A stretch of DNA of 64,000 nt from positions 4,502,501 to 4,566,500 of the forward strand of contig NC_089855.1 in assembly GCF_036373705.1 (NCBI RefSeq). Direction: 5' to 3'. The translations under genes and the position numbers were made by a program. This document shows, piece after piece, positions 1 to 10,800 of the stretch; position 1 is the stretch's first letter; every line of letters begins with the position of its first letter. Below the pieces are notes generated by a model, which was given only the letters and a program-made list of their open reading frames with translations, ran no database searches and was not told the origin of the DNA. Source of the DNA: Amia ocellicauda. Lineage: Eukaryota > Chordata > Actinopteri > Amiiformes > Amiidae.

Positions 1-396
1 AGCTTCCACGTGGACAGTCAGGGCAGACACCCACCTTTGCTCTCCTGTCTTCCATCCACTCGGCCCCCGGGCGGGGCACCTGGTCACTCGCCTCATGCGC
101 TGCCCAGTCCCATCTACTGCCCAGAGAGAGCCACCACCTCCCACTGCACCATTGCGCAACTGCTGCGCATTTCTGGTCTCGCTGTTCCCTTCTGTGCTCT
201 CATCTCTTTGTCTGCTCTCCAGTCTGCCTCCTTCTCTGCTGGACCAACCAGCCTTTATCCACCTGGGGGTCAGTGCGGTTGAAGAGTTCCAGAGACTGTG
301 TGTGGTATGTCCCAAAGGAGTGCAAGTGATTGGCTGGGTAGTAAAGCAATGATAAACACACACATGCAAATAATAAAGAAATAAGGAAACAATATA
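1..396. other. Unassigned GC-rich then AT-rich flank
   Basis: No gene is supported here. The first 280 bases are C-rich with open frames on both strands, but these have low-complexity composition and no recognisable domain. The last 100 bases are AT-rich and end at the TA target site of the transposon that follows. Confidence 0.4.
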
Positions 397-1610
397 CACT
401 CACCTAAAGGATTATTAGGAACACCATACTAATACTGTGTTTGACCCCCTTTCGCCATCAGAACTGCCTTAATTCTACGTGGCATTGATTCAACAAGGTG
501 CTGAAAGCATTCTTTAGAAATGTTGGCCCATATTGATAGGATAGCATCTTGCAGTTGATGGAGATTTGTGGGATGCACATCCAGGGCACGAAGCTCCCGT
601 TCCACCACATCCCAAAGATGCTCTATTGGGTTGAGATCTGGTGACTGTGGGGGCCAGTTTAGTACAGTGAACTCATTGTCATGTTCAAGAAACCAATTTG
701 AAATGATTCGACCTTTGTGACATGGTGCATTATCCTGCTGGAAGTAGCCATCAGAGGATGGGTACATGGTGGTCATAAAGCGATGGACATGGTCAGAAAC
801 AATGCTCAGGTAGGCCGTGGCATTTAAACGATGCCCAATTGGCACTAAGGGGCCTAAAGTGTGCCAAGAAAACATCCCCCACACCATTACACCACCACCA
901 GCAGCCTGCACAGTGGTAACAAGGCATGATGGATCCATGTTCTCATTCTGTTTACGCCAAATTCTGACTCTGAATGTCTCAACAGAAATCGAGACTCATC
1001 AGACCAGGCAACATTTTTCCAGTCTTCAACTGTCCAATGTTGGTGAGCTTGTGCAAATTGTAGCCTCTTTTTCCTATTTGTAGTGGAGATGAGTGGTACC
1101 CGGTGGGGTCTTCTGCTGTTGTAGCCCATCCGCCTCAAGGTTGTACATGTTGTGGCTTCACAAATGCTTTGCTGCATACCTCGGTTGTAACGAGTGGTTA
1201 TTTCAGTCAAAGTGATTCAAGCTGATAGAAGAGCAAGTCGGCCCATTCTCCTCTGACCTCTAGCATCAACAAGGCATTTTCGCCCACAGGACTGCCGCAT
1301 ACTGGATGTTTTTCCCTTTTCACACCATTCTTTGTAAACCCTAGAAATGGTTGTGCGTGAAAATCCCAGTAACTGAGCAGATTGTGAAATACTCAGACCG
1401 GCCCGTCTGGCACCAACAACCATGCCACGCTCAAAATTGCTTAAATCACCTTTCTTTCCCATTCAGACATTCAGTTTGGAGTTCAGGAGATTGTCTTGAC
1501 CAGGACCACACCCCTAAATGCATTGAAGCAACTGCCATGTGATTGGTTGGTTAGATAATTGCATTAATGAGAAATTGAACAGGTGTTCCTAATAATCCTT
1601 TAGGTGAGTG
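397..1610 (-). mobile_element. DD36E Tc1/mariner transposon, copy 1 (broken)
   Basis: A full-length 1,214-bp element lies between TA dinucleotides. Its 29-bp terminal inverted repeats begin CACTCACCTAAAGG and are identical at both ends. It is the sister of the copy at 33086-34306, with only about 8-9 substitutions, so both inserted recently. The transposase frame on the minus strand is broken twice. Seven bases are missing near 971 relative to the sister, and a 22-bp block at 1214-1235 is inverted, creating a stop. The element therefore cannot code for its own transposase but keeps both termini and could be moved in trans. Confidence 0.93.
429..1462 (-). pseudogene. Broken DD36E transposase
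   Basis: Three consecutive minus-strand frames (1462-1217, 1210-887, 938-429) together cover the 346-residue transposase that is intact at 33118-34158. The N-terminal frame carries the helix-turn-helix region, the middle frame the first catalytic Asp (WSDES), and the last frame the second Asp (QQDNAPC) and catalytic Glu (NPIEHLWD). The breaks are the 22-bp inversion and a 7-bp deletion. The catalytic triad itself is unmutated. Confidence 0.92.
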
Positions 1611-1612
1611 TA

Positions 1613-2830
1613 TATAAGAAAGTGAACAATTGAAAATTACAGAAATAATAAAATAGTGAAAAACCCAGCTGTCACCATCTGTGACAATAATAATAAATAA
1701 TGTTTCCCCTCCGTGGACTTTGACAGTTGTACAACTCCAATTCTCCATTGAAAGACACTACTGGTTCCAGTGCTGCATTGACAGAAATGGACAGCAACAG
1801 ACAGCTTCAGGCATGCGCACAGGTGCCCCCCGGACCACACTTCGGTGGATTCCCACCCCAGACCGCACTTAACACAGGGTGAACACAGGGTGCCCTTTTT
1901 CTGACTTGAGCCCATGCCCCCCACAATGTCTGTGCACGCCATTGGATTTCTTTAACGTACCTTTGGACTATTCAAACCAGAGTATATTAACCTACTAGAT
2001 TGACTTTTCCCCTCAGCAAGAACAAGTCTCCTGCCCTTTGAGCCCAGGCTTTGCAGGGAGGGAGGCGGGGGCAGAACCAGGGGAGGCAGCGCCAAGGGAG
2101 GCGGCGCCACTGGAGGTGGAGTCAAGGGAGGCGCAGTCACAGGGGACGGCACCGAGGGAAGCTGTGGTGGCGGTGCTGTGGAAGCCTCGGGAGGCATGGA
2201 AGCCTCAGGAGGTGGAACCGTGGAAGGCAGGTTGGGAGGTGCAGGGCCAATGGGAGTAGAGGGAAAGATCAAACGTGCACATGGCGTGGAGGAATGTTGA
2301 AGGGATAATAGGAGGATAGCAGGGAGAAGGGAAGGAAAAGGTAGGAAAACAGTGGCAGCCTCTAGTGGGGATAGAGGGAAAGGGCTTGGAACCATGACAA
2401 CAATGGTCTATAAAGTTAAGTTTAGCCCATTACAGTAGCTAGCTACAGTAGTCTAGCTACAATTACAACGGTGGCAATCATGATGAGCTATGTACATTTC
2501 TCTCATAAATCAACAGGCAATTTCAAAAGTTTCTACATAAGCTAGATTCTTACCCTTACTCCTCTTTTGGAAAAATCCAAAACTACCCAGTTGTTTTTGC
2601 CATTTCTCCTCTAGTCTCTTCCTGCTGACTCTCTCTTCCCGCTGTCACTCTCAGTGTCACTCAGCGGGACCCATCAGACCCACACCCTCAGACAGAGTTA
2701 GTTGGAGCTAGAGAGGTTCACTGACATGCGAGAGACATTGCATTTATTTTGACAGACTATTACAGCATGTTTAAAAAAATCACACATTCACACACATTAC
2801 GTTTTTTTGGTCGAGATATTAAAATTATAT
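1613..2830. other. Unassigned, with a purine-rich tract
   Basis: No gene is recognised. Positions 2040-2260 hold a GGAGGC-rich imperfect repeat that gives a proline-rich open frame on the minus strand (2395-1952). This is best read as low-complexity DNA, since the frame has no domain and no splice context. Confidence 0.4.
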
Positions 2831-2833
2831 TCG

Positions 2834-2954
2834 GGGCTACACTCAAAAGGTTCGGGGCTGCAGCCCCGGCAAATATGGCTGGTGACGCCGCTGCTCTTGA
2901 CAGAGGTTATGTTGAGCAATAACGGGGCATTCACAACTCTATCTGGTGCCTTGG

Positions 2955-3001
<47 letters not shown>

Positions 3002-3206
3002 GGTCAGGGAAGGAGTTGTGTGAAGTAAGCGGTGCATTCGATGGCAAGACGTGCAAGTAGACATCTGTATATAATCGCGCAGCAATGCCGTTATGGTAAA
3101 AAATCGGAGTACAGATATATTATTGGAATTGGATCAAAAGACCCGGGGCTAGTACAGAAAACCCAGGGCTTAAGCCCCGGAAGCAAAGGCCTAATGACGC
3201 CACTGG
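2834..3206 (+). repeat. Two dispersed repeat ends around a (GT)n tract
   Basis: Two similar segments, at about 2834-2893 and 3139-3206, share a palindromic GGGGCT...AGCCCCGG core followed by (G)TGACGCC(G/A)CTG. Both read the same way. They look like ends of a dispersed fish transposon family, but I cannot name it. Between them is a (GT)n microsatellite at 2956-3001. Confidence 0.45.
2956..3001. repeat. (GT)n microsatellite
   Basis: About 23 uninterrupted GT units. Confidence 0.95.
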
Positions 3207-4037
3207 TATTAAACAATAAGATTCATAGAGTACTATACATATTAACAGCAGAATCAATATTTAACCTGGTTTTTAGTTTTACATTTCCCATGCTGTCATA
3301 ACTTTCAGCAAAAAATAGTAAGATGAAGAATTAGGATACAATAGTGTTATAACAATTTAATAAGGTTATCCTTTGTTGTAAAAGTAAAATAAAGATGTTT
3401 ATACTAAATTATAAACCCCATGTATATTTACTTCATAAGCATCTACAAAGTAAGTAAATATGTATTTTTTACAATAGATATTCCTTGAAGAAAGTCACTA
3501 TTAATCTCATAAAATGTTCTGTAATATTATTTATCTTTCAAGTCGGAAGCACTGCCCAAGGGGGAGGGGTTTCTGTGCACTGCCGTAGGAACCCAATCGA
3601 AATGTCACTCTATCAAAGCTGCCATTGGCCCCTGTGCTCGTCACTCAGAACAGGTCCCTTCCCACTTCCTGTTCTATAAAATGTGATGTCATCACAGGTT
3701 TGTCCTCTTTTTCCGTTTCGCTGGACTCGTGAACATAAGCTCTCTGTGTCTGTGTTTGTAATAAACATTCAAACTGCATATTTCAGTTGGCTGGCTCACT
3801 TCATAGTGTTGTTCACCACCGTTTTCGCTACACATCGTCTCTGTCTTGTGTGTGTTTAGTTATTATTGATAGCTAATCCCGATTCTGTCATATCCGTGCA
3901 CCGGAGGTCTCCCTGCGCTTTTGGTTTCAGTTTTGTTCACAAGAAGAGCCTTATATATTCTGACTGCAGCGAAACAGCAGCCCAGACCCTGACCCCCCCC
4001 ACCACTGGAGTCTGAGGGCAGCCAATCTGCCATCTCT

Positions 4038-4919
4038 ATGGACAAGGACAGCAGACAGGTAATCTGGGAGGAGGACCTCATGGAGGGGGAACCAACCTCT
4101 TCCCCCCCCACTTCATTGAGCAACAACACTTCCCCTGTTCCTGTAAGTCAGGACCAGGAGTTTCGGGTAGTTATCCAGAGGGTCGTGGACTGCTTGCAGA
4201 TTCCTTGGCCCTCTGACCCTGCCCCCTCACACTCCAGATTCAAGAGGGAGCACCAGCCGCAGCAGCCCACACGGGCCCTCCCGCTGCTGCCGGACCTCCT
4301 GGATGACCTGAGAGCCACCTGGGACCATCCGACAAAGGCGGGTGGGGGAGGCCTATGCCAGAACCCAGGGTGCGGCTGAAGTGGGCCTGGTGGACTTCCC
4401 CCGAGTGAACTCCACATTCGCTGCGCTGGTCTCCTTAACGTGACTTGGCCTGTCCTGACGCAATGTTGTGTGATGGAGACCCTGCTCCGGAGGGCCTACG
4501 AGGCTGGAGCCCAAGCGGCTCGCCTGCGTAACACCAAAAGCCTACTGGCCCTTTACCTGGCCCAGCTGGCTGAGGCCCTAGACCCAGTCACTGCATCACA
4601 GGCCCTGCCCCCTATCAGAGAGATAGCGGTGGCGGCCGACCTGCTGGTAAATGTGATGCGTCACGGCGCAAGGGCAACTGGACGCTCCTTGGCAGCTCTT
4701 ATGGTGGCACGCCGCCAGCTCTGGCTGTCACAGGAAAGACGAGTGCCTGTCACGAACAGTACCTGCCTCCTAGACGCGCCCATATTGCTTTACTTTTGGT
4801 CCTTCCATGAAGGAGATACTGACACGCCTTCCCAGGAGAGGGAACAGTCCCTGCAGCGAGCCAGGGTCTACCCGGTTACACTCTCGGCCCAGCCTCGCAG
4901 GCAGCCTTCAGGAGTTTGA
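4038..4919 (+). pseudogene. DIRS Gag-like fragment
   Basis: Two plus-strand frames (4038-4379 and 4440-4919) show the DIRS Gag layout: an acidic/proline-rich N-terminal part, then a helical region with LLRRAYEAGAQAARL and SLAALMVARRQLWLSQ, and a short LLDAPI segment. A frameshift lies near 4380-4440. In DIRS elements this protein is thought to form the particle. It sits directly upstream of the RT fragments. Confidence 0.75.
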
Positions 4920-5249
4920 TGTCTCTCGACCTTGGCTCCCAGGCGGCGGTCCAGGGAGCAATCCTGCCCCCCTGCTGATCTTCGAACCGGCAGGCAGGTG
5001 CCTTTTGCGGCAGCCCGGTGCCAGGCCTTACGACCTATCTGGCATGACATGCATCAGGAGGACGGCTGGAAGACCTCCGCCCCCTTCCCCTCCTACGCCT
5101 CGACTCTGTGACATTCCAGCGGTCTCTGGCCCACCCGTACACCTCCCAGCAACTCCAAACTATAACAGTTGGCTACTCCCTGTAGTTTCAGGTCCGTCCA
5201 CCCCTCTTCTGAGGCATGGTGTGGCCGTGAGTGAGGGACCCATTACAGT

Positions 5250-6511
5250 GTATGGCACTTCACGTCTAGATCGCCGCTCTCCTGGAGAAGCGAGCAATTT
5301 GCGAACCGCCACCTCAGGGTGATGCGCTTCAGCATGGCTCAACCTGCAAATCATGTCCCAGGCCATCAGGCCCGGCGATTGGTTAATTTCAGTGGATCTG
5401 ATAGTTGCTTACTTTCACATCCCTATTGTGCAGGTGCACAGGAAGTTCCTCCGCTTCGCCTAAGAGGGCCGAGCATTCGAGTTTGCTGTTCTGGCCTGTC
5501 ACTAGCCCCACGTACTTTTTCCAAGTTCATGGACATCGTGTTCGGGGCTCCACGTCTTCAATTATGCGCTGGCGCCAGAAATAGTTGACGCTATACACGT
5601 GTGTCTCTCCCTCTTCTGACTGAGAGCTCACGTCAGGGTGTCCCCTTGCCAGAGGCTGCTGGGCCTTCTAACGGTAGCATCACAGACCCTCCCCATCAGC
5701 CTCCTCTGATTGAAGACGCTGCAGCAGAGGTTCGAGTCTTTACAGATGCATCCTCGTTGCGATTATGCACGCCGAGTCACAGTCACTCTGCCCTCACAAT
5801 TTGACCCTCGGTGTGCCCCTGGGTAAGTCTACCACAGAGCAGTCATGACGACAGACACTTCCAAGCAAGGTTGGGGAGCAGTCTGCGACGGACGTGGAGT
5901 CAGCAGCAGGTGGATGGAGCCTGCACTGGCCCTGCATATTATCATCCTGGAGTTACAAGCAGTACTCCTTGGACTGTCTCATTTCCTGCCATTCCTACAG
6001 AGAGACGTGCTGGTTTGGATGGACAACACAGCGGTGGTTGCCTATATCAACAGGCAAGGGGGTCTCTGGTCATGCAGACTGTATTGTCTAGCATGCCGCC
6101 TGCTTCTGTGGGTGCAGCCATGGTTCCGCTCCATCAGAGCAGTTCACCTCCCAGTCCTGTCCAACACATAGCGGCGGACCTCCTTTCTCGGGGAGGCCCT
6201 CCGTTCTCAGTGTGGTGCCTCCACCAGTTTGTGATACAACAACTGTGGAGCCGGTTTGGCAGGGCGGACGTGGATCTCTTTGCCTTGGCAGAGTCCACAT
6301 ACTGCCCACTATGGTTCTCCGTCCGAGTCCGCTCAGGAACCCTAGGGATTGACGTGCTAGCCCACATATGGCCGTGCTGTCTCCTTTACGTTTTCCCACT
6401 ATTCCCCCTGGAGAAGGTCAGGAGAGAACGAGTGACAGTTCTGCTGATAGCCCCACAGTGGTCTCGCAGATTCTGGTTTGCAGACCTGATTGCCCTACTC
6501 CAAGGAGAGCC
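5250..6511 (+). pseudogene. DIRS reverse transcriptase / RNase H fragments
   Basis: Overlapping plus-strand frames (5319-5588, 5845-6171, 5811-6515) carry RT and RNase H segments: a decayed copy of the RT block around the DAYF region, FGLALAPRTF-like residues (SGLSLAPRTFSKFMD), the RNase H core, and the typical DIRS C-terminal region. At least two frameshifts and an internal loss between 5590 and 5840 make it non-functional. Confidence 0.85.
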
Positions 6512-8930
6512 TTGAGGGTGCAGAGGTGTGGTCCTGGTCTTGTGGATGCCCAGCTGGTGGCACATGGCTGAGAACACCAGCGACTCATAGTTGCCACCCT
6601 GATTGCTGTGGATCTCCATAGGAATCCCAAAACAGGTGATGAAGCCTTTAATCAAGGCCTCCATAACGGTCTCAGCCTCCTGGTCCGGCAGAGCATAGGC
6701 TTCTGGCAACTTCATGAAATAATCAAGGGCCACTAGCACAAAATGATTTCCCTTGTCAGACTGGGGAAAGGGCCCTAGGATGTCAACCCCGACCCACTCC
6801 ATGGGTCCGCTGACCAGAAACTGTTGAAGGGCTGCATGGGTCCGGCCTGTGGGTCCTTTCTGGGGCAGTACAGCTGTGGCAGTGGTGGCAAAAGTCTGAT
6901 ACATCTCTTTTACACTTCCCCCAATAGAAGCACTGATGCAGGTGGTGCAGACTTTTTGTGACACCAAAATGCCCAGCCTCTGGGGTGCCATGATGAGCTT
7001 TCAATACTGTCCCTCTTAAGGTCTTGGGGACCAGCACCTGCCACCTCACTTCGCCTGTGGCTGGTTCCGTCCAGCCCCGCTGCAGAACTCCATCTCGAAG
7101 GGACAGATTTTCCCACTGCAACCACAACATTTTTGTGGATGGGGAGTAAAGGGCTATTTCATCCCACAGGGGTCACTGTTGCTCTTTCAGCCACTGAAGC
7201 ACTGGTTGTAGATCCACGTCCTGCACCTGTTGACACCTCCACTCCTCAGTCAGTCAGTTCCCAGCAAACAATTACTTTGGCGTGGCGAACTTCAGCCCTT
7301 GGGGTATCAACATCTCCAGGAGATCTCAACTCTTCCTCCAGAACCTCTCTCTTCTCACAATAGCTACAACCATCTCTATTACAAGGTCAGCGGGATAGAG
7401 CATTCACGTTGGTGTGATGGCTTCCCCCCGATGCAGGAGTTTAAAATTCAGAGCCTGCAGCTGTTTAATCCAGACCTTCTGGTTCTTTGAAAGTCATTAG
7501 CCACTGCAGGGCAGCATGGTCTATCCTCACAATGAAGGGCAGGCCAAGGATGTTTGTGCCTGAAGTGCCAGACTGTGGCAACCACAGCTAGGAGCTCCCT
7601 GCTGGTGACACAATAGCAGCGTTCGTTTGGGCACTCCTATGACCTCAGCCTGGGCCAACACAGCTCCAATCCCTTCATTATTGGTGTCGGTGTCCAGTAT
7701 AAATGGCAGGTTAGGGTCTGGTGGAAAGAGTACTGGAGACTGTGACAGGGCCTGCTGTAAAGTGTTAAAGGCTGCTTGTTGTTCTTCTGTCAACATGAAA
7801 GGCTTGTTTTTGCGTAGGAGCTTATACAAGGGAGCTGTAAGAGAATTTGATATGCTTGGTTTTTCAGTCAATCTAGTTGAACTGAAAACTCATAGGCCAA
7901 TTGGTTTCTCTTTTAAGATTCTTTTTACAGGGAAGATGTGGTCAAGTCACAGATGTGCAATTATCATTTATTTGTGACAAAAATAGCAAACTAATATCAT
8001 TCAATTATATTACTGAAAATAAGTAATATTAAGCTTCTGCTGGATTACAGAAAGAAAACAGATAATACCAATTTTCTTCTTCCGTTCTCCTTTCTCTTTG
8101 TCTGTTTCTTCTGTTATAAGATTTTTCTTGAACCAATCACATTTTGCCAACATCACACCATATTTCAGTATGGCAGTAAGAAACCTAACTTTGGCCTCTT
8201 TGAGGTGTCTGACCTTGTACTCTTATCTCTAGTTTAACTGCTAGGAGTTCACCTTGGAATCTCAGGAACTACGCAAAAAGAGGGAGATGTGGATTTTCCT
8301 GGATCAAACCAGACAGCAAGATATTCCCCATAGAAAAATACATTCTAACAAATAATATCTTACAGAGCCGCTATACTGGAGAAGCCCCTCACAAACCATT
8401 TATAGTAGGAGGCAAGGCCCAGGAACCTCCAAAGCTGCCACTGGTCAGTGGGAGTGGGCCATTATGGAGTCATTTTGTCAGTCACAGTGCTTATTCCCTC
8501 TCCACCAATCCAGTGACCTAAAAATTTCACCTCCCTCTGCATAAAGCGGCACTTATTGGGGTGAAGCTTCACTCCAGCTGTGGCTATTCTCTCCAGCACC
8601 CTCCTGAGTGCACACAGGGCCGACTGGAATGATGCACCATGCACCAGGAGGTCATCAAGGTAAGCCAGGCACTCTTGCCATGGGATGCCAACCAGGAACT
8701 TCTCTATTAGCCGCTCAAAAGTTGCAGGGGCATTGCAGAGTCTGAATGGCATGACACGGAACTGCCATAGACCGCTGCGGTTTTGGACTTTGCAGAAGGT
8801 GACAGGGGCACTTGCCAGTAGTCACTCTTCAGGTCTAGTGAAGGGAACCAGGATGATCCTGCTACCAGGTCCAGCATTTCATGAATGCGGGGGAGGGGGT
8901 ATGAATCTTTGTGTGTCACCTCATTTAGTC
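6512..8930 (-). mobile_element. Decayed Ty3/gypsy element (RT-RNaseH-INT order)
   Basis: This is a minus-strand pol remnant in conventional order. RT is at 8930-8365 (THKDSYPLPRI, then the catalytic YLDDLL box as AYLDDLLVH), RNase H at 7871-7527 (AAFNTLQQALSQSPVL...ILDTDTN), the zinc-binding H2C2 region at about 7130-6850, and the integrase core to 6512 (GVDILGPFP...VALDYF). It begins abruptly inside RT at 8930 and ends inside the integrase at 6512. Stops and frameshifts occur throughout. About 0.5 kb of foreign AT-rich DNA (roughly 7845-8365) interrupts it between RT and RNase H. Confidence 0.88.
7845..8365. other. Insertion inside the gypsy element
   Basis: Gypsy pol coding similarity stops near 8365 and resumes near 7860 on the minus strand, while the DNA between is AT-rich and has no coding resemblance to pol. 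Boundaries are approximate and I could not identify the inserted family. Confidence 0.5.
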
Positions 8931-10600
8931 TTGTTTTTCCATTTCCCTATATTGTTTATTCATGTTTCTTAACATTATCAACATGTAATAAAATAAACTC
9001 TGTAAGAGACCATTTCCACTGTCAATTTTCCTAATGATATACTTAACACTAGTTAATAAAAGTTATCAAAAGTAAATGTGCTATACAAACACAAAATTGT
9101 TGCATGTTGTATATTATTATATAATGATATAATATTAGCTATATATCACATTGTATTTTAGTGCTTGAGAACCCCATATGCCTTGGATAAGGACTTCAGC
9201 CAAATAATAAATTAAAACAGTGCATTTTTCTTCAATTAACTCCTGATGCCCTCTTGGTACAATTTAAAAATGTTTGTTTCATTAGCCACTTGCAAGTCTG
9301 GGGGTACATGAAAGATGCCTGTTGTTCAAAGCTTTTCTTCAATTGTTCTCTGGCAAGAATTACATTCAGCAGCTGATTTTAACAATGCCGCATTTGTAAA
9401 GTAAAATAATCTATAATCAGAGGTAGAGCAGCAGCCATTGATATCACTGTAAGTAACAGGGATGACGAACCTTTGCTTACGTTGCCAAGGGTGCCAATGA
9501 TAAATTAGGGAATTAAAATTGTATACAGTTTTAAAAGTTTATAAAACAATATGAATATGTATTTATTGTTGTATTTAAATTATTTTGCAAACATGCCAAC
9601 AAAACTAACAGCAAATCAAAATACAAGATGTATATAGATTGAATCCACCCCGTCCCCACTACCACCACCATCACTCCGTTGTCTGGAAAGCACAAGAGCT
9701 CCAGTCTGCTAATGGGACTTCTGCTGCTCAATATAAAGTTGAATAAAGTGAGACACCAAGAAAAATACTGACAAAAAAGATGATAAATATGCAGGTTATT
9801 TTCGTCCCTTGTTACATTTTTGCTTACAGATGATATATTATTGTTTATTTACAGATATAAAAAATATACATTTCATCACGTATGAAGTTTAAGGATTATA
9901 GTGTTAAAGTACATTAAAAATAAACAATCACAAAGCATTACACTGCAGCAGAGGGACTCATGGATGGTGACATCACACACGTACACTCCTCACTTACTTT
10001 CTATCACACACAGCACACACACTGCTGGGAGTCCAACACAAAGTCTCACAGATTCCCCATTGCCCTGCCATTACAATACAATAAGTAGAAGTTGTTCATT
10101 TGGGTGCATCAGTAACCCTTCCATGTTTAGATTTTTGTTTGCACTTTCAATGTGTACCAGTGTACCTTCATTTTTTTCAGCTTGTATTTAGCCTACTTAA
10201 AAATATCTACTGCTTTTAAATTTTGTAAAATAAACGAGTGGCATTTATTTAAAAAAAAAAGACAAATTATGTTCTCGTATCAAACTACTGTAAAATGCTG
10301 TACTGTACTCTACAAATCAAATGCATCATTTATTTATTTATTGAGAATTTAGAGATTTATTTGCCCACTTTATGGGAGTGTTAAATATGAATGATTGTGT
10401 GCACTCTCTACACTGAAAACGTCAAACCTTGCACTCTCTACACTGAAAAAGCTTGCACCATGTACACTGAAATCAAGACCACATAGGTGATGTCAAAATA
10501 TAAGTACTCCCGCGCAGTCCAAGTTTTAGTTAAACAGGAAACAAGTTGAGCTGCCACTGTACTTTTAATAGAAAAACTACTATCAGAAATAATACATTCA
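8931..10600. other. Intergenic, no gene seen
   Basis: AT-rich DNA without credible frames or clear repeat ends. Short frames here have no domain signature. Confidence 0.5.
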
Positions 10601-10800
10601 GGCAGCACTGTGGAGTAGTGGTTGGGCCACTAGACTCATAATTGGAAGGTTGTGGGTTCAGTGGGTGGTGCAGTGCTGTTGTACCCTTGGTCAAGGTACT
10701 TCACTTAAATTGCTCCAGTAAATTGCCCAGCTGTATAAATGGGTACAAATGTAAGTTGCCCTGGATAAGAGTGTCTGCTAAATAACAAATAATGTAATGC
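10601..10800 (+). repeat. tRNA-derived SINE with L2-like tail
   Basis: It begins GGCAGCACTGTGGAGTAGTGG (A-box-like region), continues through a B-box-like GGTTGTGGGTTCA and the body CCTTGGTCAAGGTACTTCAC...TTGCTCCAGTAAA, and ends with the L2-type tail CCCTGGATAAGAGTGTCTGC. The same family recurs at 16752, 21701, 28029, 44470 and 48221. Confidence 0.85.

Larger units (their letters stand above)
3540..6511 (+). mobile_element. Decayed DIRS-like tyrosine-recombinase retrotransposon
   Basis: The segment starts with a GC-rich leader containing a TATA-like box (CTATAAAATG near 3675). A Gag-like region follows (4038-4920), then a reverse transcriptase/RNase H region (about 5319-6511), all plus strand and split by frameshifts and stops. 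DIRS signatures include the Gag motif ARRQLWLSQ, the RNase H start TDTSKQGWGAVCDG, the DNTAVVAYINRQGG motif, and the tail FGRADVDLFA...CPLWFS...RVTVLLIAPQWSRRFWFADLI. No tyrosine recombinase frame is present, because the element stops abruptly at 6511 where an opposite-strand gypsy element begins. The exact left boundary is inferred. Confidence 0.85.

Noticed and set aside
1952-2395. 147-codon proline-rich minus-strand frame
   Set aside because: Arises from a GGAGGC-rich low-complexity tract; no domain, splice site or homologue recognised.
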